Shown here in pieces: positions 34,351 through 42,214 of a stretch of DNA of 64,000 bases. Position 1 is the stretch's first letter. Every line of letters starts with the position of its first letter. The translations under genes and the position numbers were made by a program. The notes beneath the pieces were generated by a model. It searched no databases and had not been told where the DNA came from. It worked only from the letters and a program-made list of their open reading frames with translations. This DNA is from Spirochaetia bacterium (GTDB lineage Bacteria > Spirochaetota > Spirochaetia > Treponematales > Rectinemataceae), in assembly GCA_029975555.1 (NCBI GenBank), contig JARKOY010000174.1, positions 30,048 to 94,047 of the forward strand, in the 5' to 3' direction.

Positions 34351-36699
34351 TCATGTTCCAAAGACAATATCGATCACTTCCTCCATCCGCGACACGGGGT
34401 GAAATGTAAGCCCCTTCTTCACATGCTCTGGAATTTCGTCCAGGTCCTTTTCGTTCGCCGCAGGGATGATGATTTCTTTTATCTTGTTCCGCTTGGCCGC
34501 CACGGTCTTTTCGCGCAGTCCCCCTATAGGGAGGACTTGCCCCGTCAGGCTCAGCTCTCCTGTCATGGCGAGCCTGTCCTTGATGCGCTTGTTCAGCACG
34601 AGCGACAGGAGCGCCGTCGCCATCGTGATGCCGGCGGACGGGCCGTCCTTGGGCGTCGCGCCTTCGGGGATGTGGAGGTGGATCTGCCTTGACTCGAAGA
34701 ATTGAGCCTCGATGCCGTACCTCTGCGCGGCGATATTCCTCACGTAGGTGTAGGCGATCCCTGCAGACTCCTGCATCACCGGCCCCATCTGGCCCGTGAG
34801 TTTGAAGCCCTCTTTGCCGGGGTTGGCCACTGCCTCGATGATGAGGGTGTCGCCCCCCATGCTGGTCCACGCGAGGCCCACCGCCATGCCAGGACGTGTC
34901 GCTCGCTTGAGCTCGTCGTCGCGGAACATCGGCTTGCCCAGATATTTCTCCACGGCATGCTTGTCGATGACGATCCGTTCGTCCTGCGTGTTTTCCATCA
35001 CGATAGCCTTAGCTATCTTGCGGTGAATCTTGTCGAGGGCTTTTTCGAGATTGCGCACGCCCGCCTCGCGCGCGTACCCATCGATGATAGCCAAAAGCGC
35101 ATCCCGCGTGTATTTTACCTGGTTTTTCGCGAGCCCATTGCGCTCGAGGCTCCGTGGAATAAGGTAGTGGCGGGCAATTTCGATCTTCTCCACATCGACG
35201 TAGCCCGGCAGCTGTATGACCTCCATGCGGTCGAGCAAGGGACGGGGGATGGTGTCCAGGGTGTTAGCGGTGACGATGAAGAAGATGTTCGAAATGTCGA
35301 AGGGCAGATCGAGGTAGTGGTCCCTGAAGCTGAAGTTCTGCTCAGGGTCGAGGGCCTCGAGGAGGGCGCTCGAAGGGTCGCCCTGGAAAGAGACGCCCAT
35401 CTTGTCGATCTCGTCGATCATGAACACAGGGTCTCGACTCTTGGTGATCTTGAGCCCCTGGATGATCTTGCCGGGCAGGGCGCCCACGTAGGTGCGCCGA
35501 TGCCCTTTGATTTCGGCTTCATCGCGCATTCCGCCCACGGAAAATCGGAAAAATTGCTTGCCGAGGGCGCGCGCAACCGAGCGACCGACGCTCGTCTTTC
35601 CGACACCGGGAGGACCGACGAGACAGAGAATAGTCCCCCGCGTATCTCTCTTGAGCTTGCGGACGGCGAGATATTCGATGATGCGGTCCTTCACGTCCTT
35701 AAGCCCATAGTGATCCTCTTCGAGAACCTTCTGCGCATGCTTGATGTCGAAATCCGCGGAGAGATCGCTGTTCCAAGGGAGCGAACAGACGAGATCGAGC
35801 CAGTTGCGCGTCACCATGTACTCGCTCGAAGACGGCTCCATGAGATTGAACTTTTCGAGTTCCTGCTCGACGATCTCCTTGATTTCTCCCTCAAATTTGA
35901 ATGAATCGATTTTCTCGCGGAAGCGCTGGTAGTCGGAGCTGCGCGCGTCCGGGGCCATGCCCAGCTCCTGCTTGATCGTCTTGAGCTCTTCCCGCAGAAA
36001 ATATTCCCGCTGGCTCTTCTCGATTTTTTCGTTGATTTCAGCCTGCACCTTTTTCTGAATGCGCAGCAGCTCCTTCTCCTTGCCGATGTGGATGAGCACC
36101 TTCTCCATGCGCGCCCGTACGTCGAGGGTTTCCAGGATGTCCTGCTGCTCCTTCTTCTCGATGTTGAGGATACTCGCGATAAAATCGGCGATCTTGCCGG
36201 GATTGTCGATGTTGATCATATTGAGGCGCATCTCTTCGGAGAAAAGGGGGTTGTTCTCGCTGAGCTGCTTCATCTCGCTGATGAGCGCGCGCGTGAGCGC
36301 CTTCACCTCGTCGGTGTCGAAATTCTCGTCGTCGAGGTAGGTCACGGCAGCGACGACGGGCGGCTCTTTGGAGATGTACTTTTTGACCTTAAAACGCTTG
36401 AACGTCGAAATGAAAATATTGATCCCACCGTCGGGAAGGTTGATCTTCTTTATGATTTTGGCCGCAGTCCCCACCTGGAACAGGTTGTCCGCCGAAGCAT
36501 CGTCGGAATCCTCTTTTTGCAGCACGAGTCCGATCATCCCGTCGGCGGATATGGCCTGTTCGACAAGACGGATGTCCGGTTCCTTGCCGATCATGATCGG
36601 GGTGAATATCCCAGGGAAAATCGGCTTGCCGACGAGAGTGATGATAGGAAGTTTGTTGGGTAAAATCTGATCTATTGGTATCAGTTCGCTGGCCGACAT
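34351..36699 (-). CDS. lon: ATP-dependent protease Lon
   Basis: The 782 residues contain the LAN substrate-binding domain, a coiled region, the AAA+ module with Walker A GPPGVGKTS (Lys368) and Walker B FMIDEIDKM, and the protease domain with catalytic Ser688 in KDGPSAGI and a lysine near 731 in REKTVAAKR. Lon degrades misfolded and regulatory proteins. The gene has its own promoter (36739-36767). Confidence 0.97.
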   Translation of the reverse strand: MSASELIPIDQILPNKLPIITLVGKPIFPGIFTPIMIGKEPDIRLVEQAISADGMIGLVLQKEDSDDASADNLFQVGTAAKIIKKINLPDGGINIFISTFKRFKVKKYISKEPPVVAAVTYLDDENFDTDEVKALTRALISEMKQLSENNPLFSEEMRLNMINIDNPGKIADFIASILNIEKKEQQDILETLDVRARMEKVLIHIGKEKELLRIQKKVQAEINEKIEKSQREYFLREELKTIKQELGMAPDARSSDYQRFREKIDSFKFEGEIKEIVEQELEKFNLMEPSSSEYMVTRNWLDLVCSLPWNSDLSADFDIKHAQKVLEEDHYGLKDVKDRIIEYLAVRKLKRDTRGTILCLVGPPGVGKTSVGRSVARALGKQFFRFSVGGMRDEAEIKGHRRTYVGALPGKIIQGLKITKSRDPVFMIDEIDKMGVSFQGDPSSALLEALDPEQNFSFRDHYLDLPFDISNIFFIVTANTLDTIPRPLLDRMEVIQLPGYVDVEKIEIARHYLIPRSLERNGLAKNQVKYTRDALLAIIDGYAREAGVRNLEKALDKIHRKIAKAIVMENTQDERIVIDKHAVEKYLGKPMFRDDELKRATRPGMAVGLAWTSMGGDTLIIEAVANPGKEGFKLTGQMGPVMQESAGIAYTYVRNIAAQRYGIEAQFFESRQIHLHIPEGATPKDGPSAGITMATALLSLVLNKRIKDRLAMTGELSLTGQVLPIGGLREKTVAAKRNKIKEIIIPAANEKDLDEIPEHVKKGLTFHPVSRMEEVIDIVFGT

Positions 36700-36738
36700 A
36701 GAACACCACCTGTGTAAGACTAATGTTGAACATCAAAA

Positions 36739-36767
36739 ATTATAGAGCGGACATGCACCGATGTCTG
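36739..36767 (-). promoter_or_regulatory. Promoter of lon
   Basis: Minus strand CAGACA (36767-36762), 17 bp, TATAAT (36744-36739); start point near 36732 and a leader of about 33 nt. The arms ATGCA/TGCAT overlap the -35 element and spacer, so a repressor site is possible but unproven. Confidence 0.6.
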
Positions 36768-36793
36768 CATATGTAATGTACGGAAAAACAAGG

Positions 36794-37834
36794 CTATCCG
36801 GCAAGAAATTCCCGGAAAAGCCTGCGCAGACAGACCTCGTCCGGCGCTGGCCCCCTCGACTGCAGTGCGCAGGCAGCGGCCTCTGTTCCGAGATCGAGAC
36901 AGAGGGCGAGAGGCTTCCCTGCAAGATGGGCGGCAAGGAATGCGCCCGCGAAAGCGTCGCCTGCCCCCAGCTCATCGACAGCCGCACACCTCGGCGCATC
37001 AACATGGAGGGTCTGTCCCCGCGCACGACAATCGACACCGGCACGGTCGCGCTTTATCACCCACACGATGTCGGGGGAATAGTCCTGGATGGAAAGGTTC
37101 AGAGCCTCAAACTCAGCCTTATTGCAAAAGACGAAATCGGCATACTGTCGGATCAGTGCGCCGAGGGCTTCTCTGTTGCGCCTCGTAGCCTCCGAGGACA
37201 CCGCATCGAGCGAGATCGTCTTTCTCATGCCGCGGGCGCGCCAGAAGAGCGCTTCGAGACTTCGAGGGCTGTCTGCAAGTAATCCTTCGGCGTGAATCAT
37301 CGCGACATGCTCAAGATCGAAACCATCAAAATCCACGTCGCGGACGCGCCGGGCCGCAGCCGGAGATGCAAAGACGAAGCGCTCGGCGGAAGGCACCCCG
37401 TCTTCGTTCACCCCCTTCAGGCGCACCGTACAAAAAATTCCTGTGCCCTCGCCTCCTGCAAGAACCTCGAGAAGAGCCTCCACACCTGCAGCGTGAAGGC
37501 CTGCACGTACGACATCTCCGCAACGGTCTTCGCCGACAACACCGACAAAAGAAGCCTTTGCCCCGAGCAAGGATGCCACCCGCACCGCGTTGAGCGCAGC
37601 TCCGCCCGCCGCGCAGGAAAGGCTGCCCTCTCCTTGCGCCACCTTCGTTTCTAGGAATGAGAGAACAGTGTGTGCACGGGCCGCATCGATGTGCACGGGT
37701 AATTCGGAAGTCATCCAAGGAAACTCCATCCTGAACGCATTCCATGCCCAAGGCTCAAGCTCCACCGAGACATCGCACATCGCGTGTCCAATGCCTACGA
37801 TCTGAGCTCGAATATCTACTTTTGCTTGACTCAT
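36794..37834 (-). CDS. PfkB-family carbohydrate/nucleoside kinase
   Basis: The 346-residue protein has the two PfkB signatures: GGAALNAVRVASLLGAKASFVGVVGEDRCGD (first) and DELGAGDAFAGAFLA (second, with the catalytic Asp and anion hole). The N-terminal VGIGHAMCDVSVE resembles adenosine-kinase-like members, so sugar or nucleoside could be the substrate. The start overlaps the promoter of the divergent tRNA-Val. Confidence 0.85.
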   Translation of the reverse strand: MSQAKVDIRAQIVGIGHAMCDVSVELEPWAWNAFRMEFPWMTSELPVHIDAARAHTVLSFLETKVAQGEGSLSCAAGGAALNAVRVASLLGAKASFVGVVGEDRCGDVVRAGLHAAGVEALLEVLAGGEGTGIFCTVRLKGVNEDGVPSAERFVFASPAAARRVRDVDFDGFDLEHVAMIHAEGLLADSPRSLEALFWRARGMRKTISLDAVSSEATRRNREALGALIRQYADFVFCNKAEFEALNLSIQDYSPDIVWVIKRDRAGVDCRARGQTLHVDAPRCAAVDELGAGDAFAGAFLAAHLAGKPLALCLDLGTEAAACALQSRGPAPDEVCLRRLFREFLAG

Positions 37835-37850
37835 ATGGCTAGCTTATGCT
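37822..37850 (+). promoter_or_regulatory. Probable promoter of tRNA-Val
   Basis: TTGCTT (37822-37827), 17 bp, TATGCT (37845-37850), ending 30 bp before the tRNA 5' end. It overlaps the start codon of the divergent pfkB-type gene. Confidence 0.45.
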
Positions 37851-37880
37851 AGTGTTCCCCCGCTGCACAAGCGGCGACAG

Positions 37881-37954
37881 GGGCGCTTGGCTCAGCTGGT
37901 CAGAGCGGCTGGTTTACACCCAGTAGGTCGGCGGTTCAAATCCGTCAGCGCCCA
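37881..37954 (+). tRNA. tRNA-Val (anticodon TAC)
   Basis: Acceptor stem GGGCGCT pairs with AGCGCCC; the anticodon arm encloses TTTACAC giving TAC; the T arm has GTTCAAATC. Discriminator A at 37954, no encoded CCA. Accessory DNA begins right after it. Confidence 0.95.
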
Positions 37955-38012
37955 TAAAGAATTAGCAGCACACAGGCTATTGCAGAGCAAAATTCACCTG
38001 ACTGCACGCGCT

Positions 38013-38040
38013 TTCGACACCATTCCTCTGCTGGTACAAT
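38013..38040 (+). promoter_or_regulatory. Promoter in front of the broken DUF72 gene
   Basis: TTCGAC (38013-38018), 16 bp, TACAAT (38035-38040). The -10 ends only 8 nt before the ATG at 38049, so the former gene would have been nearly leaderless. Confidence 0.45.
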
Positions 38041-38048
38041 ACTCTTGC

Positions 38049-38576
38049 ATGATGAACAGCCTGCTGCAGAATATCCGATGGGGTACCTGTTCCTGAAACT
38101 ATCCCTCATGGGTGGGCGTAGTCTACCAGTCTCCCCAGCCACGCGCCGCAGGCTATCTGCGTAAGTACGCACAGCATTTCGATACCGCGGAAATCGATAG
38201 CTGGTTCACAGAATCCCCGACAGGAAGGAAGTGACGGCATATCTCGCGCAGGTTCCGGAGGAGTTCCGCTGTCTATGAGGTATATGCACGCTATCGGGAG
38301 CTGGTGCAGTCGGATACGGTCATTCGCCTGCTAGGGGGAGATAGAGGCACAATCGAAGAAAAAGCGGGGATGCAGTGGAATGCCGTCATCGACCCCAAAC
38401 CGGCAGAAGATAAGCGTGCAATTCTCTCTATGGCGATGGACATTGCAGCCCGTGGCTATACAGTAACAATCAATGTCAACGATCACTACGAAGGTTCCAC
38501 GCCGCTCACCATCGCAGAGCTCAAGTCACAGCTGTCCCGCATGGAATATTCCGAGGATGCCGCGCTCCCCTTCTGA
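38049..38576 (+). pseudogene. Broken DUF72 (YecE-like) gene
   Basis: Reading from ATG 38049 gives the DUF72 start IRWGTCS, then TGA where the family has Trp, then NYPSWVGVVYQSP and YLRKYAQHFDTAEIDSWF in the same frame. A stop follows soon after. In another frame AQVPEEFRC-like sequence leads into VYARYRELVQSD, and the C-terminal third is open to TGA at 38576 (RGYTVTINVNDHYEGSTPLTI). About half of the usual ~290 codons are missing from the middle. So there is a nonsense codon, at least one frameshift and an internal deletion. Function of the family is not established. Confidence 0.8.
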
Positions 38577-38624
38577 GCTGATGCGGGCTGTTTTATAGTA
38601 TTTTTAATATAGAAGGATGCGAGG

Positions 38625-38654
38625 TTGACAGAAGGCCTTGCCAGCCACTATGAA
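38625..38654 (+). promoter_or_regulatory. Promoter of the desaturase-like gene
   Basis: Perfect TTGACA (38625-38630), 18 bp, TATGAA (38649-38654). A tandem 13-bp repeat (38651-38676) overlaps and follows the -10 element and could bind a regulator. Confidence 0.5.
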
Positions 38655-38676
38655 GGGTATAGATGAAGGGTATAGA
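38651..38676 (+). repeat. Tandem repeat of TGAAGGGTATAGA (two copies)
   Basis: Two exact adjacent copies, 38651-38663 and 38664-38676, in the leader of the desaturase-like gene, 24 nt before its start codon. Confidence 0.9.
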
Positions 38677-38699
38677 CACAAAGTGAAAGGAGCCAGCGC

Positions 38700-40289
38700 A
38701 TGACACGAAGCGATTGTATCGTGGTGGGCGGCGGCATCGCGGGGCTGACTGCGGCAGTCTATCTCGCCAAGGCAGGTACCAAAACACTGCTTCTGGAGAA
38801 GAATGCGCACTGCGGCGGGCTCATGAACTCGTTCACACGTGAGGGCTTTCATTTTGAAGGCGGTGCCCGTGCGCTGGTCAATTCTGGCCTTGTGGGCCCC
38901 ATGATGGAAGAGCTGGGTATCGACCAGCGCTTTCTGCCAAATCCGGTATCGCTCGGTATAGAGGACAGGCTCTTCCGGGTCAAGGGCGAAGAGAGCCTTG
39001 ACGAATATGCGCATGTGCTCAAGGATTTGTACCCCGAAAGCGTGGCGGAAATCGATGCGCTGTTCCATGAGATTGCCGAGGTCATCAAGGATCTCAAGGT
39101 GCTCTATGGTATCGACAATCCGCTCTTCTCAAAGGCTCCTCGAAACCTCGCCATGCTGCCGGGCATGCTGAAGTGGTTGGGGCAATTCGTGCACACCATG
39201 TTCAGGATACAAAAACTCAGCATTCCCATGGAGCACTTCTTTCAGGGCTTCATGACGAACCAGGCGCTGATCGATGTGTTCAGCCAACACTTCTTTCGCG
39301 GCACGCCAGCATTCTTCACACTCAGCTATTTCGCCCTCTACAACGACTATCAGTATCCCGAAGGCGGCATGGGTGCCTTCACTCGGCGCATTGCCGAGAA
39401 AATCGAGGCATTCGGAGGCACTATCCGCACCAGCACCGAGGTGGTGCGCGTGCTGCCCGGCCAGCAGGTGCTGGAAGATGCACAGGGCACTCAGTATGGT
39501 TATGAGCATCTGATCTGGGCAGCCGATCTCAAGCGGCTCTATTCGAGCATTGATGCGGGCGATCTGCCCCCGGGTGCTCGCGCCGCCGTGCGGCAGGAAC
39601 AGGAACGTGTCCTCGCAGGCAAAGGGGCCGAATCGGTATTCACATTCTATCTGGCGCTGGATGAGCCTGTGGAAGTGCTCTCCTCCATCCCAACCGGGCA
39701 CCTGTTCTACACACCCTCGCGCAAGGGCCTTGGATCGAGAGCAAAGGCCGATCTGCGGGCGATGCTGGACAACTGGAAGTCCACAACCAGGGAGCATGTG
39801 CATGCGTGGGTCAGGGACTTCTGCGCACTGAATACCTTCGAGATTTCCATACCAGCAATGCGGGATCCCTCGCTCGCGCCAGAGGGAAAAACAGGGCTCA
39901 TCATCAGCCTGCTCATGGAATACGAGCTGTTCGAGAAAGCTGCTGCCGACGGGTGGTATCAGGAACTCAAGGAACACTGTGAAAATGCCATCATCGAGGT
40001 GTTCTCGCGCACGCTCCTGCCCTCGCTGCGCGACAAGATTCTGTTCAGGTTCTCCGCTTCGCCGCTGACGTTGGCCCGCATCGACGGCAGTTCCGAAGGC
40101 GCAATCGTAGGCTGGTCGTTCGAACATCCGCTGCCTGTGCCCTCCTCGATGCTGCAGATGAACAAATCAGTGCAGACCTCGATCCCGCATGTCTTCAAGG
40201 CTGGCCAGTGGTCCTTCAGCCCCGCAGGCGGCCCCACCGCCATCATGACCGGCAGGCTTGCGGCAAAGATGGCAGGCAAGAGGGGATGA
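38700..40289 (+). CDS. FAD-dependent oxidoreductase, phytoene desaturase/CrtI-like
   Basis: The 529-residue flavoprotein begins with the dinucleotide-binding fold CIVVGGGIAGLTAAVYLAKAG and LLEKNAHCGGLMNSF. A central substrate domain follows, and the C-terminal FAD motif is VFKAGQWSFSPAGGPTAIMTGRLAAKMAG. This is the layout of CrtI/FAD-amine-oxidase-like isomerases and desaturases. No carotenoid genes adjoin it, so a carotenoid substrate is uncertain. AAAGGAG lies 7 nt before the ATG. The gene has its own promoter and is surrounded by pseudogenes and transposase fragments. Confidence 0.8.
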   Translation: MTRSDCIVVGGGIAGLTAAVYLAKAGTKTLLLEKNAHCGGLMNSFTREGFHFEGGARALVNSGLVGPMMEELGIDQRFLPNPVSLGIEDRLFRVKGEESLDEYAHVLKDLYPESVAEIDALFHEIAEVIKDLKVLYGIDNPLFSKAPRNLAMLPGMLKWLGQFVHTMFRIQKLSIPMEHFFQGFMTNQALIDVFSQHFFRGTPAFFTLSYFALYNDYQYPEGGMGAFTRRIAEKIEAFGGTIRTSTEVVRVLPGQQVLEDAQGTQYGYEHLIWAADLKRLYSSIDAGDLPPGARAAVRQEQERVLAGKGAESVFTFYLALDEPVEVLSSIPTGHLFYTPSRKGLGSRAKADLRAMLDNWKSTTREHVHAWVRDFCALNTFEISIPAMRDPSLAPEGKTGLIISLLMEYELFEKAAADGWYQELKEHCENAIIEVFSRTLLPSLRDKILFRFSASPLTLARIDGSSEGAIVGWSFEHPLPVPSSMLQMNKSVQTSIPHVFKAGQWSFSPAGGPTAIMTGRLAAKMAGKRG

Positions 40290-40303
40290 GGGGAAATTGC
40301 GAC

Positions 40304-40352
40304 ATCCATGAACGAGGTCAGACCATCATAAGTATTCTTAAGCTTCATGGAT
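40304..40352. repeat. 9-bp inverted repeat next to the transposase fragment
   Basis: ATCCATGAA (40304-40312) and TTCATGGAT (40344-40352) flank 31 bp. The right arm ends at the stop codon of the transposase fragment. It may be a relic of an insertion-sequence end or a weak hairpin after the desaturase-like gene; no T-run follows. Confidence 0.5.
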
Positions 40353-40744
40353 TACAATTTCAATGTACCCGATAGATACAGTCCTGTAGTTTCCCAAGGG
40401 CGACGTCCTTGATTCCGGTACCCAAGGTGCAGCCGCTCATAATCATACTCGTGGATCCATGGATCTAGATCCATATCGAGAAACTCAACACTTAGGTAGC
40501 GTTTCTCCATCAACACAATCTTGAAGGACTCATCCAGCACTGTGAGATTAAAGCGTTCTACAATGTTAGTGTAGAAGTATACCAAGCACTCTTGCAGTGC
40601 TCCCCTGAATCCATTCGCGAATCTCTGTGGCTCCTGTGTGCCGCCAGGCATCGGCCGTTGACACAAAAATATTTGCATGCTCGGCCTCGCTGGTGGTAAG
40701 GCTATTTGCCATACTACATCGACCGAGGGAGACACTATAGACAT
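40352..40744 (-). pseudogene. Fragment of a DDE transposase (integrase core, IS3/IS481-like)
   Basis: The open frame gives 130 residues, of which the last ~75 are the end of an rve-type integrase core: VERFNLTVLDESFKIVLMEKRYLSVEFLDMDLDPWIHEYDYERLHLGYRNQGRRPWET. The ERFN and YNxxRPHLGYxNQxRxP-like signature is clear. The N-terminal helix-turn-helix and the first two catalytic aspartates are missing, and the start of the frame is unlike a transposase. It is an inactive relic. Confidence 0.75.
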
Positions 40745-40841
40745 ATGACCCGATTTATCGAATCAAACCGAGCGATCCTCCCAGGCCAAGGTGCAGAAAC
40801 TGCCAAATGCAGAATCGTTGGCGGCGATTCTATCGATATTA

Positions 40842-40859
40842 ATATTAAAAATATACTAT
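40842..40859. repeat. AT-rich 18-mer identical to 17483-17500
   Basis: ATATTAAAAATATACTAT occurs exactly twice in the same orientation (here and upstream of the V-ATPase operon). A related inverted form (TATAGTATTTTTAATAT) is at 38594-38610. The rest of 40745-40983 contains nothing I can interpret. Confidence 0.7.
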
Positions 40860-40983
40860 TACAATTTGCTCATGTTTTTGCTTCCTTTTCTTGAGCCCGG
40901 GAATCAAGGTCTTTGTATTTCAATGAACTTCCCCTCTTTGTGCAAATTATTTCATCACAGCCGACTGATTACAAAAATTCTTC

Positions 40984-41033
40984 TTGACAGGAGCGCTGAG
41001 TGGGTCGATAATAACAAGCGTGTACGTACACGC
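40984..41033 (+). promoter_or_regulatory. Promoter and palindromic operator of the galactofuranose-type ABC operon
   Basis: Perfect TTGACA (40984-40989), 17 bp, GATAAT (41007-41012; one mismatch). The expected start point (about 41019) falls inside a perfect 16-bp palindrome, GCGTGTACGTACACGC (41018-41033). Its central CG and symmetric arms are the usual form of a LacI-family operator. No LacI-type gene lies in the window. Confidence 0.75.
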
Positions 41034-41109
41034 GCATAACGATGAAACCGATGAGCGGCGTTGCCGCCATTAAAGATTATGCATTCGTGTCAAAACAAGG
41101 AGGCACAGA

Positions 41110-42102
41110 ATGGGATTCGCGATAAAGAGAATTCTGACGGTCTTCGTGCTGCTGCTGGCAGTGACAGGTCTTGTGGTAGCTGCGCCATTGATCAAGGTGG
41201 GCATCGTCAACCTGCCACCAGAGGAGTCCGGCTACAGGCAGGCCAATGTCGAAGACATGAATACTGTCTTCTCAAAGGCGAACGGATATGATGCACGGCA
41301 GACGAACACAGGCGACAACAGTGAGCAGATTGCCGCGGCGATGGGTTATATCCGCGACGGTGTGGACTATCTGTTGATTTCGGCAGCCAACGCGTCAGGC
41401 TGGGACAATGTCCTGCAATCTGCCAAAAAAGCCGGCGTGATCGTATTCCTTTTCGACAGGCTCATCCAGACGGACCCCTCGAACTATCAGGCTGCCCTCG
41501 TTTCGGATATGGCAACCGAAGGCGAAATGGCCGTTAATTGGCTGTTGAGCCAGAAGCTGCCGTATTACAACGTGATCCTCATCCGTGGCCAGCTTGGCTC
41601 GGCGGCAGAGCTGGGTCGGAGCGCGGCGGTGCTCAAAGCACGAGATGCAGGCAAGCTGAAGATCGTCGCCGATGGAACCGGTGGAGACAGCTGGAGCCTC
41701 GAGGAAGCCCGCAAGGTAGTCGAAGCTGCGATAGCCGCGGGTAAAGATTTCAACGTCATCTACGCGGAAAACGACGGCATGGCACAGGGTGCAGTCCAGG
41801 CCCTCGATGCCGCCGGCATTACTCATGGGAAGAACGGCAAGGTGAAGATTATTGGCTTCGACTTCAACCGCTTCGCGCTGCGGAATGTTCAGGCCGGTTA
41901 CTGGGACTGCGATGTACAGTGCAGCCCACGCCAGGCAGCCGAGATTTCGAGCTGGATCAAGGCTCATCAGACTGGCAAGCCGCTGCCCAAGGGAATCATC
42001 TATCAGAAGGAGATGTTGGTTGATACCTCCACCATCACCGACGAAATCATTCTCAAGATGGGCATCAATGCCGACCCCGGCAAGGGAGTGATCACCAGGT
42101 AA
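41110..42102 (+). CDS. ytfQ: Sugar ABC transporter substrate-binding protein (YtfQ-like)
   Basis: The 330-residue protein has a signal peptide (AIKRILTVFVLLLAVTGLVVAAP, cleavage near residue 25) and the type I periplasmic-binding fold of the ribose/galactofuranose cluster: IKVGIVNLPPEESGYRQAN, QIAAAMGYIRDGVDYLLISAANASGWDNVL, VIVFLFDRLI and NVIYAENDGMAQGAVQAL. AAGGAGG precedes the ATG. The following ATPase and two permease genes match the YtfQRT-YjfF arrangement, which imports galactofuranose in E. coli. Galactofuranose as substrate here is inferred from that order. Confidence 0.85.
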   Translation: MGFAIKRILTVFVLLLAVTGLVVAAPLIKVGIVNLPPEESGYRQANVEDMNTVFSKANGYDARQTNTGDNSEQIAAAMGYIRDGVDYLLISAANASGWDNVLQSAKKAGVIVFLFDRLIQTDPSNYQAALVSDMATEGEMAVNWLLSQKLPYYNVILIRGQLGSAAELGRSAAVLKARDAGKLKIVADGTGGDSWSLEEARKVVEAAIAAGKDFNVIYAENDGMAQGAVQALDAAGITHGKNGKVKIIGFDFNRFALRNVQAGYWDCDVQCSPRQAAEISSWIKAHQTGKPLPKGIIYQKEMLVDTSTITDEIILKMGINADPGKGVITR

Positions 42103-42137
42103 GGTTTTTGCTCGACTGGCATTTTTTCTGGGGGAAG

Positions 42138-42178
42138 CGCGGTGCAGCATGCTGGATAATCCGGTGTGCCGCACCGCG
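42138..42178 (+). other. Stem-loop between the binding-protein gene and the ATPase gene
   Basis: CGCGGTGC (42138-42145) pairs with GCACCGCG (42171-42178) around a 25-nt loop. No U-run follows. Such hairpins in this position commonly protect the binding-protein mRNA or reduce read-through, giving more binding protein than ATPase; that role is inference. Confidence 0.6.
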
Positions 42179-42214
42179 GCTTCTATAGTACAATGTGCAT
42201 AGGGGGAGACACCG

